A DNA stretch of 64,000 nucleotides, taken from positions 1,488,001 to 1,552,000 of the forward strand of contig NZ_JANQBQ010000001.1 in the NCBI RefSeq assembly GCF_024723825.1. Reading direction: 5' to 3'. A program made the translations under genes and the position numbers. This document shows, piece after piece, positions 10,037 through 19,534 of the stretch (position 1 is its first letter; every line of letters starts with the position of its first letter). Source of the stretch: Romboutsia lituseburensis (GTDB lineage Bacteria; Bacillota; Clostridia; Peptostreptococcales; Peptostreptococcaceae). Under the pieces are notes generated by a model. It saw nothing but the letters and a program-made list of their open reading frames with translations, made no database searches and had not been told where the DNA came from.

Positions 10037-10870
10037 CTAGTTTGAACAACTAATTGCTAAAATTTCTGGTCCTGTGTGAGAACAAATACAAGCTCCTCCT
10101 CTTGTAATATATATCGATTTTGCTTTTATATTTTCCTCTACTTCTTTCTTTAATTCATTAAAATCTTTCTCATTTGACCCATATCCAATTATTATATTTT
10201 TATCTTCTAATGTTTGATATTTCTCTTTTATCAAATCTATTATAGTATGGACAGCATGTTTTTTTCCTCTTACTTTATCTAATAGAGATATATTTCCATC
10301 TTTAACTCCAAATATCGGTTTTAAATTTAACATATTACCTATAGTAGCCGTTGTTACTGAAACTCTACCACTTCTTTTTAAATACTCTAAAGTGTTAACT
10401 ACAAAAAATAAGTTTACACTTTCTCTAATATTCTCTAATTCATTTATCATTTCTTTACTATCTATTCCAGTATCTAATAATTCACACGCTTTTATTATAT
10501 ACTGAGCACTTCCTAACGATAAAGTTAATGTATCAAATACCTCTATTTTTCCTTCAGTGTCATTTTTAGCCATAACTGCACTTTGATATGTACCTGATGA
10601 TTTTGACGAACCTGTTATACAAACTATTTCATAATCTTTTGCATATTTATCAAAAACTTCTTTAAACTGCATATATGTTGCTTGCGATGTTTTTGGTACA
10701 TCTTTTCCATCTTTCATCATTTTATAAAACTCTTCATTGCTTATGTTAACACCATCTTTATATTCATTTTCATTTATTATTATAGTTAATGGTATGATTT
10801 CTATATTATGTTTATCTATTAATTCCTCTGGTACATCACATAAGCTGTCACAAACTAATTTTATATTCAT
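10037..10870 (-). CDS. DegV family fatty-acid-binding protein
   Basis: It has the full 277-residue DegV (FakB-like) fold: N-terminal LVCDSLCDVPEEL, the PKTSQATYMQF loop, ITGSSKSSGTYQSA, and the C-terminal cluster around ITRGGACICSHTGPEILAI. DegV proteins bind a fatty acid and, in FakAB systems, present it to a kinase; no FakA is adjacent, so the partner is unknown. It stands alone, with a 365-bp gap upstream that holds an 18-bp palindrome. Confidence 0.88.
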   Translation of the reverse strand: MNIKLVCDSLCDVPEELIDKHNIEIIPLTIIINENEYKDGVNISNEEFYKMMKDGKDVPKTSQATYMQFKEVFDKYAKDYEIVCITGSSKSSGTYQSAVMAKNDTEGKIEVFDTLTLSLGSAQYIIKACELLDTGIDSKEMINELENIRESVNLFFVVNTLEYLKRSGRVSVTTATIGNMLNLKPIFGVKDGNISLLDKVRGKKHAVHTIIDLIKEKYQTLEDKNIIIGYGSNEKDFNELKKEVEENIKAKSIYITRGGACICSHTGPEILAISCSN

Positions 10871-11083
10871 TGCATATTCCTCCTAGTATTTTGCTTTATT
10901 TATATTTCAGATTTTCCACCCTTTTAATTTCTCTATATATACCAAAATCACCTTTTATATTTTGAATTATTATCTTAATTGCTAAAATATAATCACAACT
11001 TACATTTATCTTATATTATTTTTATATAAGAAATACTATGATAAATTTAATTTAGATTTAACCCTCTATAGAGTATATTTTAT

Positions 11084-11101
11084 ATCAAATTTAAATTTGA
11101 T
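11084..11101. promoter_or_regulatory. 18-bp perfect palindrome upstream of degV
   Basis: ATCAAATTTAAATTTGAT is a perfect palindrome 214 bp upstream of the degV start. It could be an operator, but the distance is large and long AT palindromes also arise by chance in this base composition. Confidence 0.3.
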
Positions 11102-11178
11102 GCAAAATTTACCACATTATTTTTTAGATTAAAAACTTATTATAATATTTTAAATGATTATTTTATTAAAATAAAAAA

Positions 11179-11213
11179 AAGCATGTATCTAAAAATAATT
11201 TACAAACATGCTT
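11179..11213 (-). terminator. Intrinsic terminator after the ECF gene
   Basis: Arms AAGCATGT and ACATGCTT form a stem followed on the minus strand by a run of eight T. It lies about 23 bases after the stop of the ECF S-component gene. Confidence 0.8.
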
Positions 11214-11235
11214 ATCTAAAAATTTTATTTAATAT

Positions 11236-11769
11236 TTATTTTTTTATATGCTTTTTTAAAATTTGAGCTACAGGAATACCTATAATTATACCTATAATTA
11301 TTTGAGTTACATTTCCCGGTATAGATGCTAATGCTTTAATATGATTTCCATATAATATTATTTCTGTAATATAATATCCAAATATCATCCATACACCAGA
11401 CAATATTATTGCTATTATATTAGTTACAACATTGTTCCCATTTTTTCCATTAGACCATGCTACTTGACCTATTATATATCCCATAATACCCCTTACTACA
11501 AATGTAAATGGAGCCCATATTGCCCATTCTGATAATAAATCAAACAAACCCATACCAAAAGCACCAGCAATAGCACCTTTCTTTTTACCAAAAACTATTG
11601 CTGCTATAAAAAGCATCGTATTTCCTAAGTGAACAAGTCCACCACTTGATGCGATCGGTAATCTGATATTTATAAACCTAGTTGCTATAAATACTAATGC
11701 AATAAGTAATGCTGTTTCAACTAAATCCCTAGTTGTATTTTTTTGATTACTTTTGCTCATTACCTCCAT
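11236..11769 (-). CDS. ECF transporter S component (substrate unknown)
   Basis: This 177-residue protein has about six hydrophobic segments and the S-component pattern: ALLIALVFIATRFINIRLP near the start, GGLVHLGNTMLFIAAIVFGKKKGAIAGAFGMGLFDLL in the middle, and a short basic tail. S components bind a vitamin or small cofactor and share a common energising module, which is not encoded here. It follows the class V aminotransferase by 18 bases, so the substrate may be related to that enzyme's product or cofactor, perhaps a pyridoxal-type vitamer; this is only inference. The start at 11769 is supported by GGGGGG six bases upstream. Confidence 0.8.
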   Translation of the reverse strand: MEVMSKSNQKNTTRDLVETALLIALVFIATRFINIRLPIASSGGLVHLGNTMLFIAAIVFGKKKGAIAGAFGMGLFDLLSEWAIWAPFTFVVRGIMGYIIGQVAWSNGKNGNNVVTNIIAIILSGVWMIFGYYITEIILYGNHIKALASIPGNVTQIIIGIIIGIPVAQILKKHIKK

Positions 11770-11787
11770 AAAAATCCCCCCTATTTT

Positions 11788-12930
11788 TTATTTATAATAC
11801 TTATTGAACATATCAACTAACTTGTACTTACTTTCAAATCCCATGTTTTTTAAGCTTATATCTATTGTATTTAAAATATTTAATATTTTTTCTACTCTTG
11901 CATTTTCCCCCATATGACCAATTCTAAGTATCTCATTTTTATATCGTCCCAATGATGTTGCAACTAAAGTGTTATAATTTTCTAGCATATAATTTGATAA
12001 ATTTAATGCACGTATATTTTCAGGTATTTTTACTGCAGTTACAGTATTTGAGTAACCTTTCTCTAAGAATAATTCTAATCCATAGTCTTTTATTGCATTT
12101 CTTGTTGCATATGCTATTTTTTCATGTCTATCTAATATCTTTTGACTACCTTCTTCTAAAATATTATCTATAGCTTTATCTAAACCAATAATATCGCTTA
12201 TTGGCATTGTATAAGGAAAACTTTTTTTATTATAATAATTTTCCCATATACTTAGGTTACAATAAAATCCAACCACTTTAGATTTTCTATTTTTTATAAT
12301 ATCCTTAGCATTTTCACTCATACTTACTATAGTTAATCCTGCTGGAGCAGATATAGCTTTTTGAGATCCTCCTAAAACCATGTCTATCATCCACTCATCT
12401 ACTTTAAGTTCTTGTCCAATCATTGCTGCAACTGAATCTACAACGGTTAAAATCCCGTATTTTTTTAATAGTGGACATATTTTACTTATATCATTAAGTA
12501 CGCCTGTAGGAGTATCACAATGTACTACAGTAGCATATTTAAAGTTATTATCCTTTTCTAAGAATTTTTCTAAACTTTTTATATCAATGTCTTTTTTATA
12601 ATCTTGACTAAAAAGTACAGGCTCTCCTCCATACATACTAATAAAATCTTTAAAACCTTCTCCAAATATTCCATTATCTATAACTAATACTCTATCTCCC
12701 TGTTCGGTTAAAGATGCACACGCTGCTTCAAGACCTAATATTCCTTCTCCGCTCAATATATAAATATCATTTTTTGTATTTATTATTTTCCCTATTTTAT
12801 CACACGTATTTTTATAGAAATTTACAAAATCCTTATCTATATCAGGATTTGTAGTTTTAGTGGCCCTAGCTAGTCTTACATTTTCTCTTACATCGGTTGG
12901 TCCTGGTGTATAAACTATCTTATTATTCAT
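11788..12930 (-). CDS. Class V aminotransferase, alanine-glyoxylate type
   Basis: This PLP enzyme of about 380 residues has YTPGPTDVRENV at the N-terminus, VVHCDTPTGVLND, VDSVAAMIGQELKVDEWMID, and the Schiff-base lysine in GGSQKAISAPAGLTIVSMS. The closest families are serine/alanine-glyoxylate aminotransferases and the related PucG. The sequence alone does not settle the substrate. It is the first gene of a two-gene operon with an ECF S component, behind an inverted repeat that overlaps the likely promoter. Confidence 0.82.
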   Translation of the reverse strand: MNNKIVYTPGPTDVRENVRLARATKTTNPDIDKDFVNFYKNTCDKIGKIINTKNDIYILSGEGILGLEAACASLTEQGDRVLVIDNGIFGEGFKDFISMYGGEPVLFSQDYKKDIDIKSLEKFLEKDNNFKYATVVHCDTPTGVLNDISKICPLLKKYGILTVVDSVAAMIGQELKVDEWMIDMVLGGSQKAISAPAGLTIVSMSENAKDIIKNRKSKVVGFYCNLSIWENYYNKKSFPYTMPISDIIGLDKAIDNILEEGSQKILDRHEKIAYATRNAIKDYGLELFLEKGYSNTVTAVKIPENIRALNLSNYMLENYNTLVATSLGRYKNEILRIGHMGENARVEKILNILNTIDISLKNMGFESKYKLVDMFNKYYK

Positions 12931-12988
12931 TTCTTTTACCCCCTTGCATACCTTTTCATAAATATTGTATATTATTTTTCTATATTAT

Positions 12989-13020
12989 GGTACAATTTAA
13001 ACAAATTCTTAAATTGTACC
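12989..13020. promoter_or_regulatory. 12-bp inverted repeat in the promoter of the aminotransferase/ECF operon
   Basis: GGTACAATTTAA and its exact complement TTAAATTGTACC flank 8 bases, 59 bp upstream of the aminotransferase start. On the minus strand TTGTAC inside one arm is 18 bases from TATACA, so the repeat would cover a -35 box. No T run follows, so it is more like an operator than a terminator. The regulator is unknown. Confidence 0.55.
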
Positions 13021-13183
13021 AATACATTTTTACCCTTAACTATTTATATCTATTTTAATAAAGAATTCACTTCGCTTAATCTACTGTGTTGATGCTATTA
13101 TTTACTCACCTTAAGTTTATTGATATCTCCCGGTTAAAACTATTTATCCTCAATTATAATGTAATCATAGTTTCCTTGTACGT

Positions 13184-13216
13184 AAAAAAGAGCCAATTAA
13201 AAATCAGCTCTTTTTT
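13184..13216. terminator. Second terminator-like hairpin downstream of rpsO
   Basis: AAAAAAGAGC and GCTCTTTTTT pair across 13 bases, with U-runs possible on either strand. It lies beyond the main rpsO terminator and may be a back-up, or may end an unannotated plus-strand transcript. Confidence 0.6.
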
Positions 13217-13243
13217 ATTATTTATATAGATATATTTTTACAA

Positions 13244-13271
13244 AAAAGAGAAGGTATATACCTTCTCTTTT
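13244..13271 (-). terminator. Intrinsic terminator of rpsO
   Basis: A 28-bp palindrome built from AAAAGAGAAGGTAT and its complement lies 19 bases after the rpsO stop and is flanked by T-runs. Confidence 0.85.
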
Positions 13272-13289
13272 ATATCATAAAGTAAATTA

Positions 13290-13550
13290 TTATTTTCTTA
13301 ATCCTAACTTAGCTATTAACGCTCTGTATCCTTCTAAGTCTCTATCCTTTAAGTAAGCTAATAAGTTTCTTCTTCTACCAACCATTTTTAATAATCCTCT
13401 TCTTGAGTGGTGGTCTTTTTTATGAGTTTTTAAGTGATCGTTTAACTCGTTTATTCTAGCTGTTAATAAAGCTATTTGTACTTCTGGAGAACCTGTATCT
13501 CCTTCTTTTCTTCCGTATTCTTTTATTATTTGTTCTTTGTTCATCATCAT
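13290..13550 (-). CDS. rpsO: 30S ribosomal protein S15
   Basis: At 86 residues it is full length for S15, a primary binder of 16S rRNA. The conserved [24 protein letters not shown] and the basic [22 protein letters not shown] segments are present. Three ATG codons in a row begin the frame; the first is nine bases from GGAGG and is used here. The 83-base region upstream can pair ATTACT with AGTAAT around a large loop and may be the S15 autoregulatory leader, but I could not confirm a known class. Confidence 0.97.
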   Translation of the reverse strand: MMMNKEQIIKEYGRKEGDTGSPEVQIALLTARINELNDHLKTHKKDHHSRRGLLKMVGRRRNLLAYLKDRDLEGYRALIAKLGLRK

Positions 13551-13633
13551 TGTGATTTACCTCCATAAATTTAAAATCGCCTATTACTAAGCACTAATTG
13601 GAGTAATTAAATGCCGAGTAATGGTTACTTGAA

Positions 13634-14578
13634 TTATTTTATCATACATTTTTCAGTTTTGCAAATATACTTTTCAAAAACATAATTAGTATCTTTTCCT
13701 AACTGATTTTTTAATTCTTCTAGTGACGAAAACTTCTTTTCATCTCTTATTCTTTCTAAAAATTCAACCTTTATATTTTTGCCATATATATCTTCATCGA
13801 ACTCTAAAATATTAGTTTCTATTGATAAACTTTTCCCATTTACAGTAGGGTTATATCCTACATTGGTTGCTCCAAAGTAAACTTTATCTTCAATATATAC
13901 TTTGGTTGCATATATACCATTTTTAGGAATGACCATATTATTATCATTTTCTAAGTTTGCAGTTGGAAATCCGATTGTTCTACCTAGTTTTTTGGAGTGA
14001 ATTACTCTACCCTCTAATTGATAATTATATCCTAAATATTGTCTCACTTTATCCAAACTTCCTTCCGATATTAAGCTTCGAATTTTTGTGCTACTAACTC
14101 TTATTCCATTTATTCTTATAGGACTTACTATTTGTAGTTTAAATTTATATTCGCGTGATAATAACTGCAATGATTCAGTATTTCCTTCTTTATTTCTTGC
14201 AAATGTAAAATCATGGCCTATTACAAGTTTGTCTATATTAAGTTTATCAACTAAAATATTTCTTACAAATTCATTAGGTGTAATTTGAGTCATATAGTCA
14301 TCAAAAGGTATACTTATAACCATATCTACACCCATATCTTTAAGTATAGATAATTTTTGCTTTTCGCTTATAATATTTTTTATAGAATTTGGTACAAAAT
14401 AATTAGCTGGATGATTTTCAAATGTAAATACTACACTTTGAATATTATTTTTCTTAGCATAGTCTACAGTCTCTTTTATAAGAACTCGATGCCCTTTATG
14501 AAGACCATCAAAATTCCCTATAGTTATAACACTTTTATTTTTATTATTTATTTCATTTATAGATTTTATAGTATTCAT
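13634..14578 (-). CDS. ribF: Bifunctional riboflavin kinase/FAD synthetase
   Basis: It converts riboflavin to FMN and FAD. The N-terminal adenylyltransferase has ITIGNFDGLHKGH and GIRVSSTKIRSLI. The C-terminal kinase has GRTIGFPTANL, NGIYA and GATNVGYNPTVNGK. The frame is open 15 codons further upstream, but the ATG at 14578 has a GGGG site and gives the usual short lead before the nucleotide-binding motif. It lies between truB and rpsO in the standard translation block. Confidence 0.94.
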   Translation of the reverse strand: MNTIKSINEINNKNKSVITIGNFDGLHKGHRVLIKETVDYAKKNNIQSVVFTFENHPANYFVPNSIKNIISEKQKLSILKDMGVDMVISIPFDDYMTQITPNEFVRNILVDKLNIDKLVIGHDFTFARNKEGNTESLQLLSREYKFKLQIVSPIRINGIRVSSTKIRSLISEGSLDKVRQYLGYNYQLEGRVIHSKKLGRTIGFPTANLENDNNMVIPKNGIYATKVYIEDKVYFGATNVGYNPTVNGKSLSIETNILEFDEDIYGKNIKVEFLERIRDEKKFSSLEELKNQLGKDTNYVFEKYICKTEKCMIK

Positions 14579-14676
14579 AATGATATCCCCATTTAAATTA
14601 AAATTCATTTGTTTATTGATCACTTTATATTTTTACATAACACAAATATCTAAACAAATAGAAAATATTAAAATTC

Positions 14677-15588
14677 TTATACTATAAATAGTTTATCACT
14701 TTTAACACTTATCGTGTTGTCTTTTTTAGATAGTTTTCCTACACCTATAAATTCTTTTTTGTCATTATACACTCTTACAAATTCATCATTGTTGTCAAAT
14801 GTTTTTTCTAAGAATCTTCTTTCATCTATAATCCCACCATTGATATAATACTTTTCAGCATTAGGATGAATTACAATATGTTTAAAATTAGATAATACAT
14901 AGTCAATATCGTATAGATACTTGTCTAATGTGTTATTGTTTTTATATTCTTCTAATTCTTCTATTGTTATTCCATTATTTAGGTCAAATTTACCTGATGA
15001 TGTTCTAAGTAAAAATGACATATGTCCTCCACACCCTAACTCTTTACCTATATCAAAACAAATACTTCTTACATAAGTTCCTTTTGAGCACTTAACATAA
15101 AACATTATTTTATTTCCTTGTATACTTAATATATCAAGTTCTTTTATGTGAACAGGTCTAGTTTTTAAACTTATCTCATCTGCTCTTCCACTTCTTACTA
15201 AATCACACATTCTTTTTCCATTTACTTTAAGTGCCGAATAAATCGGAGGAAGTTGATCTATATGTCCTCTTTGAGTCTCAAATGCTTTTTCTATTTCATC
15301 ATTAGTAAAATCTACATTATCAACTCTTTCTATTATTTCACCAGAAGAATCATAAGTATCTGTTGTAATACCAAGAGTTAATTCACAAATATAGCCTTTA
15401 TCTTTATTAAGTATAAGTTCACTTACTTTGGTCGCTTTTCCTATACATATAGGTAGTACCCCTGACGCATCTGGGTCAAGGGTACCTGTATGTCCAACCT
15501 TTTTAGTATTTAATATTCTTCTTACAGCACTTACAACATCATGAGATGTCATACCTGTAGATTTTATTATGTTTACAATTTTGTTCAT
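14677..15588 (-). CDS. truB: tRNA pseudouridine-55 synthase TruB
   Basis: It makes pseudouridine 55 in the T-loop of tRNAs. The catalytic segment KVGHTGTLDPDASGVLPICIGKATK holds the nucleophilic aspartate; KGYICELTLGITTDTYDSSG, PPIYSALKVNGKRMCDLVRSG and CSKGTYVRSICFDIG follow in order. The frame could begin at a GTG at 15597, but that codon is part of the ribosome-binding site AAGGTGG, so the ATG at 15588 is chosen. It overlaps or abuts nrnA, showing tight coupling. Confidence 0.96.
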   Translation of the reverse strand: MNKIVNIIKSTGMTSHDVVSAVRRILNTKKVGHTGTLDPDASGVLPICIGKATKVSELILNKDKGYICELTLGITTDTYDSSGEIIERVDNVDFTNDEIEKAFETQRGHIDQLPPIYSALKVNGKRMCDLVRSGRADEISLKTRPVHIKELDILSIQGNKIMFYVKCSKGTYVRSICFDIGKELGCGGHMSFLLRTSSGKFDLNNGITIEELEEYKNNNTLDKYLYDIDYVLSNFKHIVIHPNAEKYYINGGIIDERRFLEKTFDNNDEFVRVYNDKKEFIGVGKLSKKDNTISVKSDKLFIV

Positions 15589-15598
15589 ATTATCCACC

Positions 15599-16573
15599 TT
15601 AGATTGTCTTTAATACAGCTTCTAAGACCTTTTTCTTTGCATTTTCTACACTATCATAGATAGTACATCCTGCTGCTCTTATATGTCCTCCACCATTAAA
15701 ACTTTGTGCTATTTGGCTTACATCCACATAATTTTTCGATCTTAAACTTACCTTGACTTCATTTTCTTTCTTCTCTTTAAGTAAAATGCCTACTTCTACA
15801 CCTTGTATATCTCTAGTGTATGATGTTATTCCATCAACATCGTTGAAGCTTATGGTATTATTTCTTAACATTTCTTTTGTTATCATTATACTAGCAACTT
15901 TACCCTCTACAATGTCTAAAGTATTTAAAGCCTCACCTAATAACTTATAATAATTATAAGGATTACTTTGAAATACTTGTTGTATTATCATATCTCTTTT
16001 AGCGCCTTTTAATAATAGTTCTTTTGCCATTTCAAAACTACTTGGATGAGTACTTGAATAAGCAAAATTACCCGTATCAGTTACTAAACCAGTATAAAGT
16101 GCTGTAGATATACTTTCATCTATTAAATCTAAACCTTTAATATTTTTAAATTCAACAAGAAGATTATATACTAATTCGCATGTTGATGATGCATTTGCGT
16201 CTATATAATTTAAATCTCCATATGAATCATTACTTGCATGATGATCTATACAAATTATTGTTTTTGCATTATCTCTAATGTCATCAGATAAACATATTCT
16301 ATTTTTATCTCCGCAATCAAGAGCTATTATACTATAATCTTTTTTATCAAATTCATTAGATTTTAATATTTCAACTCCCTCAACTAAGAAAGTCAAGTTT
16401 AAAGGAGCGCTATCATCTAAAACGTAGTAAACGTTTTTCCCTAACTTTTTTAAGCTATAATACATACCAAGGGTAGAACCTATATTATCTCCATCAGGAC
16501 TAACATGAGAAGTAACGACAAAGTCGTTACTTCCATGTAAAAATTCTATAATATTATCAATATTATTCTTCAT
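15599..16573 (-). CDS. nrnA: DHH/DHHA1 phosphoesterase NrnA-like
   Basis: It is a bifunctional oligoribonuclease/pAp phosphatase family member that clears nanoRNAs. Motifs in order: TSHVSPDGDNIGST, ALDCGDKNRI, CIDHHASND, TDTGNFAYSSTHPSSF, and the DHHA1 glycine motif FNGGGHIRAAGC near the C-terminus. The first ATG of the frame (16588) lacks a ribosome-binding site; the one at 16573 follows GAAGAAGAG. The start overlaps the end of rbfA by several bases, so the two are translationally coupled. Confidence 0.9.
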   Translation of the reverse strand: MKNNIDNIIEFLHGSNDFVVTSHVSPDGDNIGSTLGMYYSLKKLGKNVYYVLDDSAPLNLTFLVEGVEILKSNEFDKKDYSIIALDCGDKNRICLSDDIRDNAKTIICIDHHASNDSYGDLNYIDANASSTCELVYNLLVEFKNIKGLDLIDESISTALYTGLVTDTGNFAYSSTHPSSFEMAKELLLKGAKRDMIIQQVFQSNPYNYYKLLGEALNTLDIVEGKVASIMITKEMLRNNTISFNDVDGITSYTRDIQGVEVGILLKEKKENEVKVSLRSKNYVDVSQIAQSFNGGGHIRAAGCTIYDSVENAKKKVLEAVLKTI

Positions 16574-16949
16574 CAAACTCTTCTTCATCTATTGTAGATG
16601 CAGTAGCTCCATTGTTTACTTTTCTGATTAAATCATCCATATACATTCCATTTTTTATAGAATCATCAACCTTAAATATAATTTGAGGAGTATGTCTTAA
16701 CTTTACGTTTTTGCTTACTTCTCTTCTTATATAGCTTACTGCACTTCTTAGTCCTTGTAATGTAGATTCTTCATCTCCACCTAGTATACTTACATATACA
16801 TATGCATAACTTAAATCACTTGTAACTTCAACATCAGTTACACTAACCATAGAGTTTATTCTAGGGTCTTTTATTCCACTTATAAGCATTGTACTTATAA
16901 CTTTTCTTATCTCTTCTGCAATTCTTTTAGTTCTACTATATGATGCCAT
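16563..16949 (-). CDS. rbfA: Ribosome-binding factor A
   Basis: It is a 128-residue KH-fold factor for 30S maturation: RIAEEIRKVISTMLISGIKDPRI at the start, SDLSYAYVYVSILG, and LRHTPQIIFKVDDSIKNGMYMDDLI near the end. It has an acidic C-terminal tail. It follows infB by about 20 bases, and its end overlaps nrnA. Confidence 0.95.
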   Translation of the reverse strand: MASYSRTKRIAEEIRKVISTMLISGIKDPRINSMVSVTDVEVTSDLSYAYVYVSILGGDEESTLQGLRSAVSYIRREVSKNVKLRHTPQIIFKVDDSIKNGMYMDDLIRKVNNGATASTIDEEEFDEE

Positions 16950-16970
16950 TAGTATCGACCTCTTTTATAT

Positions 16971-18914
16971 CTATTTTAATTTTCTTTCTACTTCTTTAGT
17001 TATATAAGCTTCTATTATATCGCCTTCTTTTATGTCGTTATAATTAACGAAACTCATACCACATTCATATCCATAGTTAACTTCTTTAACATCATCTTTG
17101 AATCTCTTAAGAGCTGCTAATTCGCCTTCATGGATTATTATTCCATCTCTAACTACTCTTACTTTTGATCCTCTGAATATCTTACCATTAGTTACATAAC
17201 ATCCTGCTATTGTTCCAACACCAGATAATTTAAATGTTTCTCTAACTTCTGCTTTACCTGTATCTTCATCTCTATATTCAGGATCTAACATACCTGTCAT
17301 AGCAGCTTGAACATCTTCTATAGCCTTGTATATTATAGTGTATGTTCTTACATCTACTGATTCTTTTTGAGCTAACATTTCAGCACCTGGAACTGGTCTT
17401 ACGCTAAATCCTATTATTATAGCATTAGACGCAGCAGCAAGCATAACATCTGATTCTGTTACTGCTCCAACTCCACCATGTATTACTCTAACAGCAACTT
17501 CTTCATTTGATAATTTTTCAAGAGATTGCTTAACTGCTTGAACAGAACCTTGAACATCAGCTTTTATAACTATGTTAAGTTCCTTAACTTCTGCATCTCC
17601 CATTTGAGAGAAGAAGTCATCTAAGCTCATTCTTTGGTTAGATTTTAGCATTTCTTCTCTAGCCATTTGTTGTCTCTTTTCAGCTACATTTCTAGCTATT
17701 TTGTCAGTTGCAACAGCAACAAACTGATCTCCACCTTGTGGAACTTCTGATAAACCTAATATTTCTACCGCAGTAGATGGAGTAGCAGCCTTTACTCTTT
17801 TACCTTTAGAGTTTATCATAGCTCTTACTTTACCACTTGCAAGACCACAAACTATTGGATCTCCAACATTTAATGTTCCACCTTGAACAAGTATAGTAGC
17901 AACTGGACCTCTACCTTTGTCAAGCTCAGCTTCTATTACAGTACCAACAGCTCTTTTCTTTGGATTAGCTTTTAACTCTTCCACTTCAGCAACTAAAAGT
18001 ACCATTTCAAGTAATGTATCTATACCTTCTCTTTTTAAAGCTGATACTGGAACACATATAACATCTCCACCCCAGTCTTCAACTAATAATCCTTGCTCTG
18101 ATAATTCTTGCTTAACTCTATCAGGGTTTGCTCCTGGCTTATCTATTTTGTTTATAGCTACTATTAAAGGTACATTTGCAGCTTTAGCATGGTTTATTGC
18201 TTCTACTGTTTGAGGCATTATACCATCATCAGCAGCAACAACTAATATTGCCATATCTGTAACTTGCGCACCTCTAGCTCTCATAGATGTGAAAGCTTCA
18301 TGTCCTGGAGTATCTAAGAATACTACTTTTTCTCCATTTACCATAACTTCAGAAGCACCTATATGTTGAGTTATTCCTCCAGCTTCACTTGAAGTTACAT
18401 TTGTTGATCTTATAGCATCAAGTAGAGATGTTTTACCATGGTCAACATGTCCCATAACAGTAACAACTGGTGGTCTTTTTACTAAATCTTCTTCTCTATC
18501 TTCTTCTATTTCAAGTAATTCTTCTATTGCTTCTAACTCTTCTTCATCAGATCCACCTTGAACTAATTCAAATCCATATTCACTAGCTACAAGTGATCCT
18601 ATTTCTAAGCTTATTTCTTGGTTTATTGATGCCATTGTTCCCATTTTCATAAGCTTCATTATTATTTCAGATGCAGATTTATCTAATTTATTAGCTAATT
18701 CTTGAACAGTTAATTTTCCATCTATTTTTATAGTTGGTCCATTAGTTGCTGCTACTTCATCTTTTAATATATCCATAGCTAATTCTAATTCATATTCTTC
18801 TATTTCAGAATTTTCATCAACTACGTTTATCTCTAATTCTTTTAATTTAACTAGTACATCCTCATTGGACATTCCTAATTCTTTCGCTATTTGGTATACT
18901 CTTGTTTTTGACAC
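16971..18914 (-). CDS. infB: Translation initiation factor IF-2
   Basis: It is a GTPase that delivers initiator tRNA. A short N-terminal region with two IF2-N motifs ([20 protein letters not shown] and [22 protein letters not shown]) precedes the G domain with [23 protein letters not shown] and NKIDKPGA, then domains II, III and the C-terminal fMet-tRNA-binding domain. Its 647 residues make it a short form compared with proteobacterial IF-2, as is common in Clostridia. It is coupled to ylxQ upstream by a 14-base gap. Confidence 0.97.
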   Translation of the reverse strand: MSKTRVYQIAKELGMSNEDVLVKLKELEINVVDENSEIEEYELELAMDILKDEVAATNGPTIKIDGKLTVQELANKLDKSASEIIMKLMKMGTMASINQEISLEIGSLVASEYGFELVQGGSDEEELEAIEELLEIEEDREEDLVKRPPVVTVMGHVDHGKTSLLDAIRSTNVTSSEAGGITQHIGASEVMVNGEKVVFLDTPGHEAFTSMRARGAQVTDMAILVVAADDGIMPQTVEAINHAKAANVPLIVAINKIDKPGANPDRVKQELSEQGLLVEDWGGDVICVPVSALKREGIDTLLEMVLLVAEVEELKANPKKRAVGTVIEAELDKGRGPVATILVQGGTLNVGDPIVCGLASGKVRAMINSKGKRVKAATPSTAVEILGLSEVPQGGDQFVAVATDKIARNVAEKRQQMAREEMLKSNQRMSLDDFFSQMGDAEVKELNIVIKADVQGSVQAVKQSLEKLSNEEVAVRVIHGGVGAVTESDVMLAAASNAIIIGFSVRPVPGAEMLAQKESVDVRTYTIIYKAIEDVQAAMTGMLDPEYRDEDTGKAEVRETFKLSGVGTIAGCYVTNGKIFRGSKVRVVRDGIIIHEGELAALKRFKDDVKEVNYGYECGMSFVNYNDIKEGDIIEAYITKEVERKLK

Positions 18915-18928
18915 AAGATCACCCCCTA

Positions 18929-19249
18929 TTATATTTTTGGTGTTTCCATTAATTCTATTAACGTTTTGGCAAAATTTTCATCTTTTACTCCTAGTGCTGC
19001 TCTTGGAGCCTTTCCTATTGCCAAGCCTAATTGTAACTTAGTTGAGAAATATACATAAGGTATACTTCTATACGATGATTTATCTTTAAATAATTTTTTA
19101 GTATTATCTGATGCGTCATCAGCTACTATAACTAATTTTACTTTTCCTCTTTTTAGTTCAAGTAGTGTTGAATCATCACCTGACACTACTTTACCCGCTC
19201 TAGTTGCAAGCCCTAAAAGAGAGTATATCTTATTTTCATTAGTCTTCAT
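18929..19249 (-). CDS. ylxQ: YlxQ, L7Ae-family RNA-binding protein
   Basis: This 106-residue protein has the L7Ae/L30e fold: [46 protein letters not shown], then [16 protein letters not shown]. Members bind kink-turn RNA; the exact target in this operon is not known. It overlaps ylxR by 11 bases, so translation is coupled. Confidence 0.88.
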   Translation of the reverse strand: MKTNENKIYSLLGLATRAGKVVSGDDSTLLELKRGKVKLVIVADDASDNTKKLFKDKSSYRSIPYVYFSTKLQLGLAIGKAPRAALGVKDENFAKTLIELMETPKI

Positions 19250-19514
19250 ATGCCTTTAGCTCCTCAAGTAGATTTTCATATACCTCATTAGGTACTTCTA
19301 ATTTAAATGCCTTATTTAAAGCTTTTGTCTTTATAGCTTTTTTTAAACATTCAGAATCCTTGCATATATATGCGCCTCTACCATTTGCTTTTCCAGCAGG
19401 GTCTAAAAATATTTGACCCTCCTTATTTTTGACTATTCTAATTAAGCCTTTTTTAGAGTCTCTCTCTTGACAAGCTATACATTTTCTTTGAGGAATCTTT
19501 TTTTGTTTTTGCAA
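19239..19514 (-). CDS. ylxR: YlxR (RnpM) RNA-binding protein
   Basis: This 91-residue protein carries the DUF448 signature: PQRKCIACQERDSKKGLIRIVKNKEGQIFLDPAGKANGRGAYIC. YlxR has been linked to RNase P modulation in Bacillus (RnpM). It lies between nusA and ylxQ as in most Firmicutes, and a good AGGAGG-like site precedes the start. Confidence 0.9.
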   Translation of the reverse strand: MQKQKKIPQRKCIACQERDSKKGLIRIVKNKEGQIFLDPAGKANGRGAYICKDSECLKKAIKTKALNKAFKLEVPNEVYENLLEELKAYED

Positions 19515-19534
19515 AGAACACCCCTCCTTATCAT

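Larger units (their letters stand above)
10871..11235. other. Gene-free gap between degV and the ECF gene
   Basis: These 365 bases hold the terminator of the ECF-transporter gene (11179-11213) and an 18-bp perfect palindrome (11084-11101). The rest is AT-rich sequence in which I see no reading frame with a ribosome-binding site and no riboswitch. Confidence 0.6.
12931..13289. other. Gap between rpsO and the aminotransferase operon
   Basis: These 359 bases hold the rpsO terminator (13244-13271), a second terminator-like hairpin (13184-13216), and the operator-like inverted repeat (12989-13020). The stretch 13021-13183 has no recognisable gene; part of it (about 13073-13100) resembles short sequences at 33279 and 39846. 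Confidence 0.55.

Noticed and set aside
13021-13183. Possible plus-strand small RNA ending at the second hairpin 13184-13216
   Set aside because: A TATAAT at about 13160 is too close to the hairpin and lacks a matching -35 box, so no transcript unit is supported.
12931-13289. Possible riboswitch or T-box for the aminotransferase/ECF operon
   Set aside because: No T-box signature, no thi-box, no FMN or other known core; the inverted repeat lacks a following U-run and looks like an operator.
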